64,000 nucleotides of DNA from Bdellovibrio sp. GT3. GTDB taxonomy: Bacteria > Bdellovibrionota > Bdellovibrionia > Bdellovibrionales > Bdellovibrionaceae. Each line of letters opens with the position of its first letter. The first letter of the stretch is position 1. The stretch is taken from the NCBI RefSeq assembly GCF_037996765.1, contig NZ_JBBNAD010000005.1, forward strand, positions 776,001-840,000. The letters run 5' to 3'. Positions 61,959 to 64,000 of this stretch are shown in pieces. Under the pieces are notes generated by a model. It was not told the origin of the DNA, made no database searches, and saw only the letters and a list, made by a program, of their open reading frames with translations. Position numbers and translations under genes: made by a program.

Positions 61959-62034
61959 TGATTTCTATCACTTCCACGTTGTTCGTATTGAATAAATCCA
62001 CTTAAGATTCTTCAATACGATCAGTGGGGGAAAG

Positions 62035-62547
62035 ATGAAGCTAAATTTCACCGTAGCACTGTTGTGTTTGTTCATTACTATTTACACCGCAAATGCCCAA
62101 GTTAAGATGTTCAAGTCGGTCGTACGACCTACGAAGGGAATTCTAGTGACCTATCCAGTCCATCAGGCAAGCATTTCAATCCGTAAAAGTGCCAGCGAAG
62201 TGTATGAGTTCATGGTTCAGCCGGAAAATATGCCGCTATGGGCGCAGGGTTTAACCAAAGCCCAAATGAAAAAATCAGATGATGGGTGGATTGCAGAGTC
62301 GCCGATGGGTAAGGTCAAGATCCGGTTCGTCCCCAGAAATAATCTGGGAGTTCTGGATCACGATGTGACATTGCCTTCCGGGGAGGTAAATCACAATCCG
62401 CTGCGTGTTGTTCGTAACGGTGAAGGCAGCGAAGTGATATTCACACTATATCGTCTTCCCAAAATGTCAGATGAAGATTTTGAAAAGGATCAAAGAGCTG
62501 TACACAAAGACCTGCAGACTTTAAAATCTATTCTGGAAAATAGATAA
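62035..62547 (+). CDS. Secreted SRPBCC-like protein
   Basis: A signal peptide (KLNFTVALLCLFITIYTANA) leads to a SRPBCC-like domain (ASISIRKSASEVYEFMVQPENM, SPMGKVKIRFVPRNNLG, DFEKDQRAVHKDLQTLKSIL). The ligand is unknown. GGGGGAAAG lies before the ATG. It is 12 bases before the DUF4442 gene and may be its partner. Confidence 0.72.
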   Translation: MKLNFTVALLCLFITIYTANAQVKMFKSVVRPTKGILVTYPVHQASISIRKSASEVYEFMVQPENMPLWAQGLTKAQMKKSDDGWIAESPMGKVKIRFVPRNNLGVLDHDVTLPSGEVNHNPLRVVRNGEGSEVIFTLYRLPKMSDEDFEKDQRAVHKDLQTLKSILENR

Positions 62548-62559
62548 GAGGTTGTGCGA

Positions 62560-63042
62560 ATGATAACGGCGTTGCTTAGAAAAATGGGTTCAAAAACTCC
62601 GGGATGGGTGGTTAAGGAGCTGATTAGTATCTGGCCGCCATACTTGGGCGCCGGTATTAGAATCATGGAAATTTCCAAAGACTACCGCTACATCAAAGTT
62701 TGCCTTAAGCAAACCTGGTATAATCGCAATTACGTGGGCACTCAATTTGGTGGTTCCCTTTATGCGATGACGGATCCATTTTATATGCTGATGCTGATCA
62801 ATAACCTGGGACAGGATTACTATGTCTGGGATAAAGGGGCGACAATTGATTTCGTTTCCCCGGGGAAAAGCCAGGTCACTGTTGAGTTCCGAATTGATGA
62901 TGAGATTATTAATAGAGTTCTAAAAGAAACTGCCTCTGGCGAGAAGTACATCTTTGATCTTCCTGTACAAGTGGTGGATATCAAGGGTGAGGTTGTCGCA
63001 ACCGTTCTTAAAAAACTCTATGTTCGCAAGAAAAAGAAATAG
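62560..63042 (+). CDS. DUF4442 hot-dog thioesterase-like protein
   Basis: The 160-residue protein carries the DUF4442 signature: WPPYLGAGIRI, then WYNRNYVGTQFGGSLYAMTDP and YYVWDKGATIDF. The fold is hot-dog, like acyl-CoA thioesterases; the substrate is unknown. ATG 62560 is chosen since GAGG lies eight bases upstream (the GTG at 62554 is too close). Confidence 0.88.
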   Translation: MITALLRKMGSKTPGWVVKELISIWPPYLGAGIRIMEISKDYRYIKVCLKQTWYNRNYVGTQFGGSLYAMTDPFYMLMLINNLGQDYYVWDKGATIDFVSPGKSQVTVEFRIDDEIINRVLKETASGEKYIFDLPVQVVDIKGEVVATVLKKLYVRKKKK

Positions 63043-63106
63043 TCTAAAAACTGTCAGATAAAAGTTTTTAGTTGTGCTAAGTATTCGAACTTGTCACGAT
63101 AGATTC

Positions 63107-63622
63107 ATGAAAACCAGTCAAATCGCAATCATCGTCTTTGCATTCTTCGTTTCATTGCTACATTCATCACAAGCATTTGCCGAGGGCAGCTTTGCCAAGC
63201 TGGTGTTTTCCTATTCCAGCAGATCATCTGAAGATGGTGGCACAGCATCCAGTAAATCGACCCGAATGATGTATGACCTAAGCGCCTACTATAAGTTTCA
63301 AGGCGGTGGCTGGGTATTGGGTGCCCTTTACCAAAACGATGCTCAAACGTCGGATGCAACCGTTGATAGAACTTCTTATGGGGTGAGTGGCGGGTGGATG
63401 ACACCACGTGAATCTGGTTTCTACTTGTTGGGGACGTACTTTGTATCTTCTAAGTATGGGGACTTCGATGGCGGCAATGGGTACCAGTTGGATCTGGGTT
63501 ACAAGGTGCCAACTCGCGTTCCGTTGGTTTTGCAGATGAGCTATAAGCACTACGAATACTCCAAATACGATCACTCAGATACATTGATTGATCCGTATTT
63601 GGGCTTCATGATCATGTTCTAA
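63107..63622 (+). CDS. Outer-membrane beta-barrel protein
   Basis: The start MKTSQIAIIVFAFFVSLLHSSQAFA is a signal peptide. The mature ~147 residues are strand-rich (FAKLVFSYSSRSS, DLSAYYKFQGGGWVLGALY) and end in Phe (LGFMIMF), as barrel proteins do. The role is unknown. Its stop overlaps the next convergent gene by four bases. Confidence 0.75.
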   Translation: MKTSQIAIIVFAFFVSLLHSSQAFAEGSFAKLVFSYSSRSSEDGGTASSKSTRMMYDLSAYYKFQGGGWVLGALYQNDAQTSDATVDRTSYGVSGGWMTPRESGFYLLGTYFVSSKYGDFDGGNGYQLDLGYKVPTRVPLVLQMSYKHYEYSKYDHSDTLIDPYLGFMIMF

Positions 63623-64000
63623 AAAGAAATCTGAAAACGAATATCGATATTGCTGGGCAGAGCGCCCGGTGCCGCACTGATTTTGTCAGAGGCATCGATT
63701 ATTTTATCACCGGAGTAGGTGTCGTAGGCGCCACGTAACAAACTGGCCACAACGCTGGATGCAACTCCGATCCAGTAGGCCTGCTTCTTGGTTATATTCC
63801 ATTGTTTGTAGGCCAAGGCAGCCGTTGAAACTGCAACCAGAGTGTCAGCAACCGAGTTGATGACTTTCGTGTTTCTTTCGGGATCATCAACGTCGGCGGT
63901 AGCCAGTCCCTGAACCAAAGTTCCCGCGCCCACTTCCATCAGGATGTCAGAGGGATCATCTGTTTTTATATTGGCAGGTCGGGAAATCTCGGTGGAAAAC
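63619..64000 (-). CDS. Membrane protein of unknown function, 5' part missing
   Basis: The frame is open to the right edge, so this is the C-terminal ~126 residues of a longer protein. Visible features are a small hydrophobic segment (VADTLVAVSTAALAY), YWIGVASSVVASLLRGAYDTY and a final strand ending in Phe. It may be a secreted or outer-membrane protein; no family is recognised. Confidence 0.6.
   Translation of the reverse strand, partial: FSTEISRPANIKTDDPSDILMEVGAGTLVQGLATADVDDPERNTKVINSVADTLVAVSTAALAYKQWNITKKQAYWIGVASSVVASLLRGAYDTYSGDKIIDASDKISAAPGALPSNIDIRFQISF

Noticed and set aside
61957-61972. AGTGAT-TTCT-ATCACT hairpin after the YiiX-like gene as terminator
   Set aside because: The stem is only six pairs and no T-run follows.

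Overview
The window looks like a stretch of a Bdellovibrionota (Bdellovibrio-like) chromosome. This is an inference from gene content and style: many small secreted proteins and lipoproteins, an L,D-transpeptidase, a hybrid-kinase phosphorelay, a caa3-type oxidase operon, a type I glutamine synthetase with PII, and moderate GC. There is no rRNA, phage, insertion sequence or CRISPR array. Coding density is very high and no gene-free gap clearly exceeds 300 bases.

Layout. 1-4.3 kb: the end of an unidentified gene, then a tight five-gene rightward block (cytoplasmic-type arylsulfatase, its formylglycine-generating enzyme, DUF1622, DUF202 and MarC-like membrane proteins). 4.3-6 kb: a leftward NTPase and an enoyl-CoA hydratase/3-hydroxyisobutyryl-CoA hydrolase family gene. 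6-15 kb: mostly small secreted or lipoprotein genes of unknown function, a CAT tRNA, a zinc alcohol dehydrogenase, a parvulin, a possible NlpC-like lipoprotein, a DMT transporter and a methyltransferase. 15-17.6 kb: glnB-glnA and a GcvH-like protein that lacks the lipoyl lysine, all leftward. 17.8-25.7 kb: a gamma-glutamylcyclotransferase-like gene, trmL, secA with an abutting zinc-ribbon gene, a BamE-like lipoprotein, a matrixin-like protease and a FabG-like reductase. 25.9-31.8 kb: a complete cytochrome oxidase operon (cytochrome c, SCO, CoxB, CoxA, CoxC, subunit IV, heme o synthase). 31.8-42.7 kb: three genes for the homogentisate pathway (maiA, a fumarylacetoacetase-family gene, hmgA) separated by sodC, an OsmC gene, a three-gene phosphorelay (Hpt, hybrid kinase, response regulator) and outer-membrane proteins. 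42.7-50.8 kb: quinone oxidoreductase, rsmG, tpx, a DEAD-box helicase and radD. 50.8-64 kb: L,D-transpeptidase, tRNA-Ser, an RNase D-like exonuclease, an MFS transporter, an 825-residue Big2/PA14 lipoprotein, a YiiX-like cysteine hydrolase, a DUF4442 thioesterase-like gene and an outer-membrane protein.

The genes form ordinary housekeeping and envelope modules. No wholly new multi-gene system is evident. The most interesting signals are: (1) several genes without a Shine-Dalgarno sequence whose start codons sit 6-10 nt after a promoter-like -10 box, suggesting leaderless mRNAs (secA, the FabG-like gene, hmgA and others); (2) the sulfatase/FGE/membrane-protein block; (3) the lipoyl-less GcvH-like protein with a D/E tail beside glnA; (4) SecA without its C-terminal zinc motif followed directly by a zinc-ribbon gene; (5) a DUF202 protein whose N-terminus repeats a seven-residue motif; (6) a 49-nt nested stem-loop downstream of radD; and (7) a 40-codon gene with a strong ribosome-binding site between sodC and the OsmC gene.
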